Shown: one piece after another, positions 17,990-27,424 of the stretch
Layout: the number at the start of each line of letters is the position of its first letter
Position numbering within the stretch: the stretch's first letter is position 1
NCBI RefSeq assembly: GCF_003716875.1
Contig: NZ_CP033078.1
Span: 992,001 to 1,056,000 of the forward strand
Length of the DNA: 64,000 nucleotides
Reading direction: 5' to 3'
Origin: Vibrio zhugei
Lineage (GTDB): Bacteria > Pseudomonadota > Gammaproteobacteria > Enterobacterales > Vibrionaceae
Notes under the pieces: generated by a model
Seen by the model: only the letters and a program-made list of their open reading frames with translations
The model's database searches: none
What the model was told of the DNA's origin: nothing
Program-made: the position numbers and the translations under genes

Positions 17990-19300
17990 CTAGTTTGGTG
18001 GCGACAAAACCCTTGGTAACCACAAAGCAATATCAGGGATTAGGCATAAAATAAACGCGGCTGTACACATCAGGACAAAGAACGGAAATGCTGCCTTGGC
18101 GACTTGGCCAATTTTCTCTCCGGTGAGCCCTTGCAGTACAAAAAGGTTAAAGCCAACCGGTGGGGTGATTTGTCCGAGTTCAATCAAGATGACGAGGAAT
18201 ACACCAAACCAGATCGGATCAAAGCCCGCTTGTACTACGATGGGGAGGGTAATCGGCAAACTCATCACGGTAATCGAAATGCCATCCAGAAAGAGGCCTA
18301 ATATGACGTAGAAAATGGCAAGGGCGAACAGTAGCCAAGCGGGGGATAAGTTTAAGCTCGCAATATATTGGGCGAGGTCGGATGGCAGATGTAAAAAGCC
18401 CATTGCGGTCGAGAGTAATGCCGCTGACACCAATATACTACACACCATGGTTGAGCTTAATAATGTCGCGCTAAGGGCGTCTTTGATCATTAAAAAAGTC
18501 AGCTGGCGCTCTTTTAATAAGATCAGCAACGTCGCGAAAACACCCACGGCTGCGGCTTCTGATGGGGTCGCAATACCTGTGTAGATGGCGCCCATTACAA
18601 TGACAATCAAGGAAATCACCGGTAATAGCAGCGCAATACTTTTGAGCTTGCCGAACGACTGAGCACGTTCCGGAGGACACAATGATGGGTTCATTAACGC
18701 TCGTGCAATCAGATAACCAGAATACAGCGCCGCAATTAATATCCCCGGTAAGATGCCAGCCATGAAGAGTTTGCTGATCGACACTTCAGACTGAATGCCA
18801 TACACAATCATTACCAAGGAAGGGGGAATGAGTAGACCTAAACTACCAGCGCCTGCTAATGAGCCAATCGATAAACGGCGATCGTAACCGCGCTTTTTGA
18901 GCTCGGTGGTGGTGATTTTGCCGACTGTTGCGGTTGTGGCCGCGCTCGAGCCACTCACGGCGGCAAACAGAGCGCAGCCAAATACGTTGGTATGCAGTAT
19001 CCCGCCGGGCAGTTTTTTCGTCCACGGCTCTAGCCCTTTAAAGAGTCGATCTGAAATATCGGAGCGAAAAATGAGTTCTCCCATTAAAATGAATAAGGGA
19101 ATTGCGGATAGCTCCCATGAATTACCTGCTCGAAAAACAATCCGGCTGAGAATGGCGCCCGCGCGATGAAAACTGACATCACCAATCATCACCAAAGAGA
19201 GCAGAGCGACCATAGCTAGCCCAGAAAAGACCCAAACTCCCATGCCGAGGACTAGAAAAATAAGTGCAATAACGGCGGCCGCGGTGAATACAATGTCCAT
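17990..19300 (-). CDS. TRAP transporter large permease (DctM family)
   Basis: The 436-residue membrane protein has about twelve hydrophobic segments and typical DctM features, including FVAVSGSSAATTATVGKI-like and IPPSLVMIVYG stretches. In TRAP systems this subunit forms the sodium-coupled channel for organic acids. The start at 19300 (MDIVFTAAA) has AGGAA upstream; the longer frame reads into the dctQ end. It is the last gene of a dctP-dctQ-dctM operon. Confidence 0.93.
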   Translation of the reverse strand: MDIVFTAAAVIALIFLVLGMGVWVFSGLAMVALLSLVMIGDVSFHRAGAILSRIVFRAGNSWELSAIPLFILMGELIFRSDISDRLFKGLEPWTKKLPGGILHTNVFGCALFAAVSGSSAATTATVGKITTTELKKRGYDRRLSIGSLAGAGSLGLLIPPSLVMIVYGIQSEVSISKLFMAGILPGILIAALYSGYLIARALMNPSLCPPERAQSFGKLKSIALLLPVISLIVIVMGAIYTGIATPSEAAAVGVFATLLILLKERQLTFLMIKDALSATLLSSTMVCSILVSAALLSTAMGFLHLPSDLAQYIASLNLSPAWLLFALAIFYVILGLFLDGISITVMSLPITLPIVVQAGFDPIWFGVFLVILIELGQITPPVGFNLFVLQGLTGEKIGQVAKAAFPFFVLMCTAAFILCLIPDIALWLPRVLSPPN

Positions 19301-19320
19301 ATTGATTCCTATTTGTGCGA

Positions 19321-19833
19321 TTAAGTCGGCTCGACATGTGGGACTTGTCGGGTGGAGAGTAGCTGTAGCATCCGTACAAACAGCGTCAAACACAGTAAAC
19401 CAAGGCCAATGAGCACCATGGTTTCAGGTATCCAGAGCGGGGTTTCAGCAATCGATGAGCTGGTGGTACCACGTTTTAAGCTTCTTAGTGTATTGATGTA
19501 CCAGTAGTAGGTTATCCAAGTAAAAACCGCAAAAGATAGGGCAGAGGCGATTAGATCCAGTAGCCAGTGGTAACGTTCAGGCAGTTGGTCACTGAGAATA
19601 TTGACCTTAATGAGGCTGTTACGCTCCAAGCTGTAACCGAGCCCTAAAAAGGTGAGTGTCGCGACCGTATAACCGACGAATTCATCTAATACATAGGTGG
19701 ATTCGCCAAACAAACGTAGCCCGATCTCCAGCAAAATATGGCACAGCACATAGACAATTAATAGCATTGCGAGTGCGCCAGACAACCTATTCAGTTGTCT
19801 GGAAAGGCCGGTGATCAATCGAATGAGCATCAT
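19321..19833 (-). CDS. TRAP transporter small permease (DctQ family)
   Basis: This 170-residue protein has four membrane helices, as expected for the small permease that supports DctM. Its ATG at 19833 overlaps the TGA of the binding-protein gene by four bases (ATGA), so this start is preferred over a longer in-frame reading. It lies 20 bases before dctM. Confidence 0.9.
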   Translation of the reverse strand: MMLIRLITGLSRQLNRLSGALAMLLIVYVLCHILLEIGLRLFGESTYVLDEFVGYTVATLTFLGLGYSLERNSLIKVNILSDQLPERYHWLLDLIASALSFAVFTWITYYWYINTLRSLKRGTTSSSIAETPLWIPETMVLIGLGLLCLTLFVRMLQLLSTRQVPHVEPT

Positions 19834-20810
19834 TGGCTGTTCTCGAATTGGTTCATGATCTCTTGCCCAGTTTTCCCGGTATCGCTCAGCCACTCTTTGA
19901 GCGAGGGTTTGGCTGAGGTTTGTAGCCAGTGAATAAAGGGTTTAGGTAGGTCTTTGTGAATGGTGATGTTGTGTTCGGCCAGCGCTTGGTAGTTCTGCGT
20001 GACACGCTTTTTAACGGTTTCCCAGTTGTGTTTATCGGTCAAGACGGCGGCTTGTAAAATCGCTTTTTGATTGGCTTTGGATAAGTCATCAAATTCGTCT
20101 TTGTTCATGTGAACCATATTGAGAGGAATCGCATATTGGATGGCGCTGTAGTGATGAAGGTGCTCCCAAAACTTACCACTTGCTCCTGCATCTGCTGAGG
20201 TTAACACCGCTTTAATACCACCGGTAGACAGTTGTGGCACTACATCGGCCCAAGAGAGTTTGACCGGTTCTGCTCCTGCTTCGCGTAAGGTTAGGGTGCC
20301 ATTTTTGTCATAGGTGCGGATTTTTAAGTTCGCTAATTCTTGTTGATTTGTTACTGGTTGTTTGGACCAAATACCACTTGCCGGCCAAGGCGAGGCGTAC
20401 AACAAGATCTGATTATTGTCGGCAAAGACTTTTTGATAGTAGGGTTTGGCGATATCGTAAAGACGCTTCGCCTGCTCGTCGTTTTCTACCAAAAAAGGCA
20501 ACGAAGAAACCAGAAAGAGCGGATCAATGCCTGACATACTTCCGGCTAATGTATCCGCAATTTGTACGGCATCATCCGCGACCGCATAAAAGTTATCGGC
20601 CGATTTAAACCCGAGCGACCCCCCAGTGTGTAAGGTGATATCCACATCACCGTTACTGAGCTTAGAAACTTGATCAATAAAGTACTGATCCCCTTGAGCA
20701 TGAATAGAGGATGCGTTGTATTCATTAGAAAAATCCAGTTTAGTCGTAGCAGAGACGGCTGGAGAATGGCAAAGCATGGCGGAAAGGGCAAAAAGTCCAT
20801 ATCGTTTCAT
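19830..20810 (-). CDS. TRAP transporter substrate-binding protein (DctP family)
   Basis: The 326-residue protein has a signal peptide (MKRYGLFALSAML, cleavage near VSA) and the DctP fold, including the motif KIRTYDKNGTL with the arginine that grips the carboxylate of the ligand. It captures the substrate in the periplasm for the downstream DctQM pair. The ligand is not predictable from the neighbours: there are no metabolic genes or regulator in the operon. Confidence 0.92.
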   Translation of the reverse strand: MKRYGLFALSAMLCHSPAVSATTKLDFSNEYNASSIHAQGDQYFIDQVSKLSNGDVDITLHTGGSLGFKSADNFYAVADDAVQIADTLAGSMSGIDPLFLVSSLPFLVENDEQAKRLYDIAKPYYQKVFADNNQILLYASPWPASGIWSKQPVTNQQELANLKIRTYDKNGTLTLREAGAEPVKLSWADVVPQLSTGGIKAVLTSADAGASGKFWEHLHHYSAIQYAIPLNMVHMNKDEFDDLSKANQKAILQAAVLTDKHNWETVKKRVTQNYQALAEHNITIHKDLPKPFIHWLQTSAKPSLKEWLSDTGKTGQEIMNQFENSQ

Positions 20811-21092
20811 AGTAGCTTCATCCTTGAAGTCGAGAGGAGTTTTTACTGTATGTGCTTTTCTATAACGAAGTATTCGCAAAGCGACAAAAGCCACTCTAAC
20901 TGCGACAAAACAATGTAAAAATCCTCAAGCATCAATATTGAGATGAGGCAAAGTAGTCAAGATGTGTCCCTATAAATCCGGCGGTTAACACTAGCTTTTT
21001 AGGCTTGAAATGTTTTATGGTGCAAAGCATAAGATCATGAACTCTGTGGCTCATACGATGGCTAGCCCAGTGAAAAAACGAAAAGGCGAACG

Positions 21093-21332
21093 ATGAATTT
21101 TGATATTAACGCACTAAAACACCACCAGCTCGTCGAAGATGGTCAGCTTGAGGGATGTTATATTCATCAGCCCGTACCCGGCAGTGAGCCGAACGATAAG
21201 GCGGTGTTAGTTGAGCGCCGAGAGTTAGAAAAGATGGGTCATAAGGTTGTACAAGTTCAAGCTAAGGGGGGAACCACCACTTTTGCTGAGGCGATGCAAA
21301 AGCTTGCACAAAAAACCGGCCATCAGTCTTAA
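21093..21332 (+). CDS. Small conserved-looking protein of unknown function (79 residues)
   Basis: The frame starts at an ATG with AAAGGCGA upstream. The product is hydrophilic, with no signal peptide or membrane helix, and begins MNFDINALKHHQLVEDG. No family was recognised. It is a single gene, AT-to-GC balanced like its neighbours, and likely real because of its ribosome binding site and isolated position. Confidence 0.55.
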   Translation: MNFDINALKHHQLVEDGQLEGCYIHQPVPGSEPNDKAVLVERRELEKMGHKVVQVQAKGGTTTFAEAMQKLAQKTGHQS

Positions 21333-21581
21333 TCGTACCCAGTAAGGTGCCGAGCAAGGGCTCATCATAAATGCGAATGCGCATTCATTTTGATGATGGG
21401 GCAGCCATCACCTGCCATCAATAGCCGCGCTTGAGTGAGCGGTGTTCGTGGTGCCACGCATACAGGATTATGCTACTCTTAGTCGCCTTTGATGGCGGTC
21501 GTATAGTGAATTTGGCTAGACGGCGAACCATTGGCCTTTGATAGACTTTACACATTTCACTACTAATAAATGGAGTTATAC

Positions 21582-22040
21582 ATGACCCCACCTAATTTTG
21601 TACGTTCTAAATGGATGAAACTGAGCGTACTCGCTGCGAGTGTACTGCTTTTTGGATGCAGTAACCCATCGACCCAAAACCCAGCAGAAACCTTATCGTC
21701 GACATGTGCTGTGGGGGACTTAATGGCAGAAACAACGCTGTATTTTGGTATGAGCCGTCCACAGGGTCCTGATATTACGAACCAAGAGTGGCAAGCCTTC
21801 ATTGATCAACAAGTGACACCGCGTTTTCGTGATGGATTAACCGTGTTCACAGGTCAAGGTCAGTGGTTGGGAGCTGATGGCCGTGTGGCCAAAGAGGGAA
21901 GCCATGCCTTGATGTTGATTCATCCAATTAAGGCCGCGGAAAGTGAGAAGAACATTGAAACGTTGCGCACACTTTATAAAAAGACGTTTGATCAAGAATC
22001 TGTGATGCGGGTTGATGCGATAAAATGTGTTTCATTCTAA
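21582..22040 (+). CDS. DUF3574-type lipoprotein
   Basis: The 152-residue product has a lipoprotein signal with the lipobox LLFGC (cysteine near residue 25), so it is lipid-anchored. The mature part (ETTLYFGMSRPQG...ITNQEWQAFIDQQVTPRF) fits the DUF3574 family. The start at 21582 was chosen because TGGAG lies six bases upstream. Family function is unknown. A terminator shared with nupC follows. Confidence 0.78.
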   Translation: MTPPNFVRSKWMKLSVLAASVLLFGCSNPSTQNPAETLSSTCAVGDLMAETTLYFGMSRPQGPDITNQEWQAFIDQQVTPRFRDGLTVFTGQGQWLGADGRVAKEGSHALMLIHPIKAAESEKNIETLRTLYKKTFDQESVMRVDAIKCVSF

Positions 22041-22093
22041 CGGGCCATACTATGCACTCGTGTCGTTAGGTGATACTTAGCGATATGCCAAAT

Positions 22094-22126
22094 AAAAAAG
22101 CCAACACGAGAGTGTTGGCTTTTTGC
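22094..22126. terminator. Bidirectional terminator
   Basis: AAAGCCAACAC / GTGTTGGCTTT stem with A-run before and T-run after. It serves the DUF3574 lipoprotein gene and nupC. Confidence 0.85.
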
Positions 22127-22177
22127 TGGGCATGAGGCTGAGCCGTTAGAGCACTGTTCTATTAGAGTATTTGTCTA

Positions 22178-23362
22178 TTAGAGAACTAGGCCTGCAACCG
22201 CGGCAGAAAGTAAGCTGACTAATGTCGAGCCATAGACAAGGCGGAAACCAAAACGAGACACGATATTGCCTTGTTTTTCATTCACGCCTTTAATCGCACC
22301 CGCGACGATGCCAATGGAAGCAAAGTTAGCAAATGAGACCAAAAATACCGATAAAATCCCCAAACTGCGTGGAGTGAATTGATCGGCAATATCTTTCAGT
22401 TGCAACATAGCGACAAATTCGTTGGAGACGAGTTTGGTCGCCATTATACTGCCAGCGTGCAAGGCATCTTGGTTAGCAATGCCGATGACCCAAGCCAATG
22501 GATAGAAGACATAGCCCATCAAGTCTTGGAAACTGATGCCAAGAACCGCAGAGAATAGGGCGTTGAGGGCAGCAATTAAGGCGATAAACCCAATTAACAT
22601 GGCGGCAACGATCATCGCGACACGGAAACCGGCCAGAATATAATCCCCCAGCATTTCGAAGAAACTTTGTTTTTCGTGTAGCTCATGGAGCTCGGGCTCC
22701 GGCTCTTCGCTGGCATCGTATGGGTTGATGATCAACAACAAAATGAATGTGCTGAACATATTCAAAATAAGCGCAACCACCACATAACGCGCTTCAATCA
22801 TTGACATGTAAGCACCGACGATGGACATGGATACTGTTGACATCGCGGTGGCGGCCATGGTGTACATGCGGCGAGGGGATTGCTGACCCAAAATCCCCTT
22901 ATAGGCGATGAAGTTTTCCGATTGCCCCAGCATCAAGGAACTGACCGCGTTAAACGATTCGAGTTTTCCCATTCCATTGACTTTTGAAAGCACGGTACCA
23001 ACAATACGAATGATCCAAGGTAGGATGCGGAAATGTTGCAAAATACCAATCAAAGCGGAAACAAAAATGATAGGACATAAGACGTTTAAGAACACATAAG
23101 CCAGACCTTGCTTACTCATGTTACCAAACACGAAATCAGTGCCTTGTCCTGCAAACTTCATCAACTCATCGAATAAGCCTGCAAAAGAAGATACCGCGAC
23201 AATGCCCGCCTTTGAATTCAATAAGAACCAAGCTAGCAGTATCTCGATAACGATTAACTGAATGATATAACGAATTTTAATCTGTTTACGGTCGTAACTG
23301 ACCAAGAGAGCTAGGGCAAAAATCACCACAATAGCGAGGCAAAAATGTAATACGGATTGCAT
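22178..23362 (-). CDS. nupC: Concentrative nucleoside transporter NupC
   Basis: The 394-residue inner-membrane protein belongs to the CNT family, which imports nucleosides with sodium or protons. It starts with MQSVLHF and a hydrophobic helix, contains the FVFGN and [11 protein letters not shown] substrate-binding motifs, and the ANFASIGI stretch near the C-terminus. The start at 23362 has AGGGAT upstream; a longer frame adds an implausible tail. The exact nucleoside range cannot be read here. Confidence 0.92.
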   Translation of the reverse strand: MQSVLHFCLAIVVIFALALLVSYDRKQIKIRYIIQLIVIEILLAWFLLNSKAGIVAVSSFAGLFDELMKFAGQGTDFVFGNMSKQGLAYVFLNVLCPIIFVSALIGILQHFRILPWIIRIVGTVLSKVNGMGKLESFNAVSSLMLGQSENFIAYKGILGQQSPRRMYTMAATAMSTVSMSIVGAYMSMIEARYVVVALILNMFSTFILLLIINPYDASEEPEPELHELHEKQSFFEMLGDYILAGFRVAMIVAAMLIGFIALIAALNALFSAVLGISFQDLMGYVFYPLAWVIGIANQDALHAGSIMATKLVSNEFVAMLQLKDIADQFTPRSLGILSVFLVSFANFASIGIVAGAIKGVNEKQGNIVSRFGFRLVYGSTLVSLLSAAVAGLVL

Positions 23363-23661
23363 ATAAATTATCCCTAAATAAACACAGCAAAACCAAAAAA
23401 AGCTAGTGTACCATAGGCTTATTGATAAATATGGCATGAGTTATTCACCCCACCCCAAATAGGGGGCAGTAACTAGAGAACGCCATCACTTTTTCCAGAC
23501 TTAGATCGATTTCGCCCCCATACTCTTGTGGTGGTGGCAAGAAGCTGGCAGCACTATCACGTACAACGGAGGTGACCCCATGCATCGACCTCTTGCTTCG
23601 GCGCTATCGATGTGTAGACTTGCGATTATAAGATAACTGTGAATTGGATAAGGAACACATT

Positions 23662-23985
23662 GTGGCACAATTTAAATACAAGCAACTGACCCAAGAGCAA
23701 CAAGATAAGCTTGATGCTGCCGCATTTCGCCGCTTATTGGCACATTTAGATGACAATAAAGACGTGCAAAATATCGATTTGATGGCCTTGGCTGGCTTTT
23801 GCAGGAACTGTTTTAGTAAATGGTATGCGGCAGAAGCGGAGCAATTGGGCGTCGATCTTGATTTGGACGATGCACGCGAACGCGTTTATGGTATGACGTA
23901 TGAAGAGTGGAAGGCCAACCACCAGCCTCAAGCCACGCCAGAACAACTGGCGGCATTCGAGGCTCGCCAAAAGAAAAAGAGCTAA
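23662..23985 (+). CDS. DUF1244 family protein
   Basis: The 107-residue protein is mostly helical and carries the DUF1244 core with FCRNCFSKWY, a CxxC motif, and a conserved YGMTYEEWK near the end. The start is taken as GTG at 23662 because AAGGA lies seven bases upstream; a TTG at 23644 is the alternative. The family is widespread in Proteobacteria and of unknown role. Confidence 0.82.
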   Translation: MAQFKYKQLTQEQQDKLDAAAFRRLLAHLDDNKDVQNIDLMALAGFCRNCFSKWYAAEAEQLGVDLDLDDARERVYGMTYEEWKANHQPQATPEQLAAFEARQKKKS

Positions 23986-24055
23986 CGCGCTGTTATATTC
24001 TCTATAAGCTCACGTCGTTGCGAGCTTATATGAGCATGAAGAAAAGCGTTCAGCC

Positions 24056-24607
24056 TCATCGCGCACGGTCTTCCTCGGCTTGTTGTACGCCTTGACCTTT
24101 GAGGTAGCGCCAAGTCGCGATGATGGTCAATCCCCCCGGTAAAGTGATGAAGAAAATGGCGCAAACAGCCACGGACCAGCCATCACGTAATCCGTCGGAG
24201 ATCCCCCCGGCGGTATTGATCACGACCATCAGGCTACCGAGCAGCAGCGCCCCCCACTGAGTGCTGCGGGTTCCGATCAGTGCGAGCAGAACTGTGACGA
24301 TCCAGCCGCCATAGAATACCGGAAACACCCACAGGACACTCGGTTTAAACATTAGCACGGGAGTCGCTTCCTGCGCTCTGACGAAGTCGTTAATGTAGAA
24401 GAACAACTGGAACGTAACAAACATCACGGCGGCGATCCCAGTGGTGAGCCAGAACAGAGCGATTCTATCCTGTTGGGAAAGGGTCGAGACGTAACGTGGA
24501 TGAGAGTGCAATGCCATCGTCATTTCTCTTGTGACGCTGCAAGTAGTGGGTTGCGTGCCTTTGTTGACTGACCAACGAGGTGGTTCATTTGTGGTGGCTT
24601 TAGGCAT
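24056..24607 (-). CDS. Inner-membrane protein of unknown function (four predicted helices)
   Basis: The product (up to 183 residues) has four hydrophobic stretches, roughly residues 50-72, 90-112, 115-135 and 145-168, and charged tails. No family was recognised. The start is uncertain: an ATG at 24607 or internal ones near residues 29-31. The gene and the AraC regulator just upstream are both on the minus strand and GC-richer than their neighbours, hinting at acquisition as a unit. Confidence 0.6.
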   Translation of the reverse strand: MPKATTNEPPRWSVNKGTQPTTCSVTREMTMALHSHPRYVSTLSQQDRIALFWLTTGIAAVMFVTFQLFFYINDFVRAQEATPVLMFKPSVLWVFPVFYGGWIVTVLLALIGTRSTQWGALLLGSLMVVINTAGGISDGLRDGWSVAVCAIFFITLPGGLTIIATWRYLKGQGVQQAEEDRAR

Positions 24608-24783
24608 AAATAATACTCATTTATATTTATACACCCTATTTAACAATGAATACAGGCAGGAGTCATTGCGATAATTGGCCATATTATTATGCAATACGGC
24701 CAAATACACGTGCCTCAAGCATGGAAGGCGAGAGTCGGATGGGAAGAGGCGAGCTCAGCGATGCCCCGCTATTTTAATCGGTG

Positions 24784-25629
24784 TTAAATATGCTCGGGGA
24801 GAATAATGCCGCGTGGCGAGGCCGGCGCGTTATCTGCCATACGATCGGAGAGATATTGAGCGGGGGGCTGGCCGACGGCCTTGCGGAACATGGTGACGAA
24901 GCCGCTGGCATTTTCGTAGCCCAATCCTAACGCTACGGTCTGCACGCTTTCACCTTTGGTCAGGCGCTGGAGTGCCAGGATCACATGCAGTTGCCGGCGC
25001 CAACGTCCAAAGTTCATACCGATTTCGTGTAGCAGAAGCCGACTCATATTGCGTTCACTCATGCCAATACGAGCCGCCCACTCCTTTTTCAATGCTTTGT
25101 CTGTCGGATCCGCCAATAGCATTTCAGCCAGTTGGCGCAATCTTGGATCCCTTGGCATGGGCAGGTGCAAGTTTTCAACGGGAGCCACGGCCAACTCATC
25201 CAATAAAGTGGCGATCAGGCGTTCTTCTCGACTGCCTAGTTCATACAACGCAGGAAAACTGACCACTTTAACCAGTAACTCACGCATGAGCGGTGATACG
25301 GAAAGGGTACAGCAGGTCTTAGGAAGATCTGGGGCAGCATCGGCATCGACGAATAGGCAGTAACACTCGGTTTCGCCAGATCCCCGTGCCGAATGCGGTA
25401 AGTTTCCAGGTATCCATACCGCGCACTGCGGTGGGACAATCCAGACTCCGTCTTCGACTTCGCAGTTGAGGATGCCGCGAACCGAGTAAAGCAGTTGTGC
25501 CTTATTATGCTGGTGTTGGGCATGTTCCCAGTCCTGAGTGACTGAGGTCGCACTCAGCGCCACCGTCGGGCGAGGGACATTATCCACATCTTGGGTGGTG
25601 ATCAGATCGGTGATGGCAATGCGAGACAT
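24784..25629 (-). CDS. AraC-family transcriptional regulator with cupin sensor
   Basis: The 281-residue protein has an N-terminal AraC cupin domain (about residues 25-100, HQHNKAQLLYSVRG) and a C-terminal double helix-turn-helix (about 165-265) with the signature LGYENASGFVTMFRKAVGQPPAQY. The arrangement resembles NimR/YeaM-type regulators, which control a neighbouring exporter. The membrane-protein gene 180 bases downstream on the same strand is the likely target. Confidence 0.85.
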   Translation of the reverse strand: MSRIAITDLITTQDVDNVPRPTVALSATSVTQDWEHAQHQHNKAQLLYSVRGILNCEVEDGVWIVPPQCAVWIPGNLPHSARGSGETECYCLFVDADAAPDLPKTCCTLSVSPLMRELLVKVVSFPALYELGSREERLIATLLDELAVAPVENLHLPMPRDPRLRQLAEMLLADPTDKALKKEWAARIGMSERNMSRLLLHEIGMNFGRWRRQLHVILALQRLTKGESVQTVALGLGYENASGFVTMFRKAVGQPPAQYLSDRMADNAPASPRGIILPEHI

Positions 25630-25855
25630 AGTCAGTTTTGAACCTCAAAGCGAAGATGATGCACGATAAAAATGGCCGAATTGAAAAATAGTATGGCTAA
25701 ATCATGCAATGACGTCCAGCAACTCTGTCAGTATCTTAATAGAAACGCAGTCGGCCAGCGTGACTGGATTGAGAAAAGAGGTTGTCTTAGAGAGAGCCTC
25801 GTCTATTCGCTGCGGTCTTGTTGTATGTTTTGAGATGTTTTGAAGGAGTTTTGCT

Positions 25856-26272
25856 ATGCAGATTGATACGTCGCAGTTTCCCCTTGTCTGGATGTGCTTT
25901 AATACACCGAGTGCCGACGCTAATGCATCGCCATTTGCTGACTTTGAGGCATTGTTAGCCCGTAAGACCGTCTTCGTGTTACTGAATGATGAGGGGTTGG
26001 ATAAAGGCGATCACGAACATTCGTCAGAAGATATGAAGCAAACATCGCGTTGGATGAAACAGCACAAAAGCGAATTAACCGCCTTTGTTAAAGCGGCTAT
26101 CTATATCGAACCGAATCTCGCCAAACGGGTCGCGACGAAAGCCTTCGCGTTGGTTTATGAAAAATTTTGGGGCTATCCGATGCTGATGGTCGCAAGCAAA
26201 GATGAGGCGCTGACTTTAGCTGAGACTCTGCTTTCAGACCAGAAAAGGGCGGTGGAACAGAGTAACCAATAA
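25856..26272 (+). CDS. Cytosolic protein of unknown function (138 residues)
   Basis: The gene starts with AAGGAG before ATG 25856. The product is hydrophilic (QIDTSQFPLVWM at the start). Its mixed alpha/beta pattern, with a VFVLLNDEGLD strand-loop and a SRWMKQHKSEL helix, recalls STAS-like or SpoIIAA-like folds, but the match is too weak to name. No operon partner is evident. Confidence 0.6.
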   Translation: MQIDTSQFPLVWMCFNTPSADANASPFADFEALLARKTVFVLLNDEGLDKGDHEHSSEDMKQTSRWMKQHKSELTAFVKAAIYIEPNLAKRVATKAFALVYEKFWGYPMLMVASKDEALTLAETLLSDQKRAVEQSNQ

Positions 26273-26535
26273 GCTTATATTGTTGAGCGGCTAAAGGGAG
26301 GGCTTCCGAGTGAGGCGCTCCCGACAGCGTCACGCGAATGTTGCTCTTGGTCGGTGTATTACATCGAACGTAGCCGGCCAGTGTACGCATCGTCATGGAT
26401 TAATTTTCACTTTTATCCTCATACAGGTATGTGATATATCTTTTAGGGCTTTCAGTAACTGATAAAGCACTAAGAAAAGATGTTATACGGCAGAGCGCTG
26501 CTGTTTACTCACTATTATGTAAGAAGATAACCCTT

Positions 26536-26886
26536 ATGAATCCAATCATCGTATCAATCTCATTGCTGCTCTGCAGTAATATTTTCATGACATTTGCTTG
26601 GTATGCGCATCTTAAAGAACTCGGGAATAAACCTTGGGTTATCGCTGCTTTGATCAGTTGGGGGATTGCGTTACTTGAATATCTCTTTCAAGTCCCTGCA
26701 AACCGGATCGGTTACAGTGTGCTGTCGGTTGGTCAGCTCAAGATCATACAAGAAGTCATTACGCTGACTGTGTTCGTTCCGTTTTCAGTGATGTACTTAA
26801 AAGAGCCGCTGAAGCTCGATTATCTTTGGGCCGGACTCTGCCTTGTAGGAGCGGTGTATTTTATGTTCCGTAGTAGATTTGCCTAA
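26536..26886 (+). CDS. DUF486/DMT-family membrane protein
   Basis: This 116-residue protein has four membrane helices and the DUF486 pattern: FMTFAWYAHL in helix one, LLEYLFQVPANRIG in the middle and a C-terminal LCLVGAVYFMF. It belongs to the small-multidrug-resistance/drug-metabolite transporter superfamily. The start at 26536 is preferred; an upstream extension from 26431 is unlikely. Transported substrate unknown. Confidence 0.85.
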   Translation: MNPIIVSISLLLCSNIFMTFAWYAHLKELGNKPWVIAALISWGIALLEYLFQVPANRIGYSVLSVGQLKIIQEVITLTVFVPFSVMYLKEPLKLDYLWAGLCLVGAVYFMFRSRFA

Positions 26887-27013
26887 CCGATTAATTTGCT
26901 TGGCATTGGTTCTCTATGACAACAAGGTCAGCTTCGTATTCCACGCAAGCTGACCGATGGTCAAAGTTCAGGGTTGATAGAACCGCTACTATGAAAGCCT
27001 CCTGACAGGTGAA

Positions 27014-27424
27014 TCATGCCTGTGCGCTGGCGGTTTCCTGCAGGTAGCGCCATAGTGGCTTGCCATCTTTGATATCAATGATCACCACGGAATAGCGCGA
27101 CGAGTGTGCCTGAGCTTCTTGGTGAATTTCACGATAGCGCAGAACCACGCTGTCTGCATTCACGAGTAATGGCTCACACTGTTCAATAATGATAGAAAGT
27201 GATGGGCGTGTCCCTGTGTTTTGGCGAAACAAGGCTTCTACTTGAGATTGACCGACGATGCTTCCCGTGGTCGTTATCATGGTAAAAGAGGGGCAAAAGC
27301 TATTAATCAGTGTCTCTAGCGAGGCATCTTGCGCGTCGCTGCCGGTAAAGACGTCTTGAATCCACACATGCAGATCGAGCACACTTTGCTTGGCAATGGC
27401 GATTAATTCTTTCTCGGGTAACAT
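27014..27424 (-). CDS. SnoaL/NTF2-like fold protein
   Basis: The 136-residue product resembles small NTF2-like (DUF4440/SnoaL) proteins: an N-terminal helix, a FTMITTTGSIVGQSQVEALF segment, then beta strands rich in alternating hydrophobics (SVVLRYREIHQ). The role is unknown. AAGGA precedes the ATG. It lies just downstream of the MFS gene, whose original stop would have been 17 bases before this start; today the two frames overlap by 122 bases because of a frameshift. Confidence 0.7.
   Translation of the reverse strand: MLPEKELIAIAKQSVLDLHVWIQDVFTGSDAQDASLETLINSFCPSFTMITTTGSIVGQSQVEALFRQNTGTRPSLSIIIEQCEPLLVNADSVVLRYREIHQEAQAHSSRYSVVIIDIKDGKPLWRYLQETASAQA

Noticed and set aside
21375-21386. 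GAATGCGCATTC palindrome upstream of the DUF3574 gene as an operator
   Set aside because: It is a perfect 12-bp palindrome but fits no known operator and is too short to support a regulator call.
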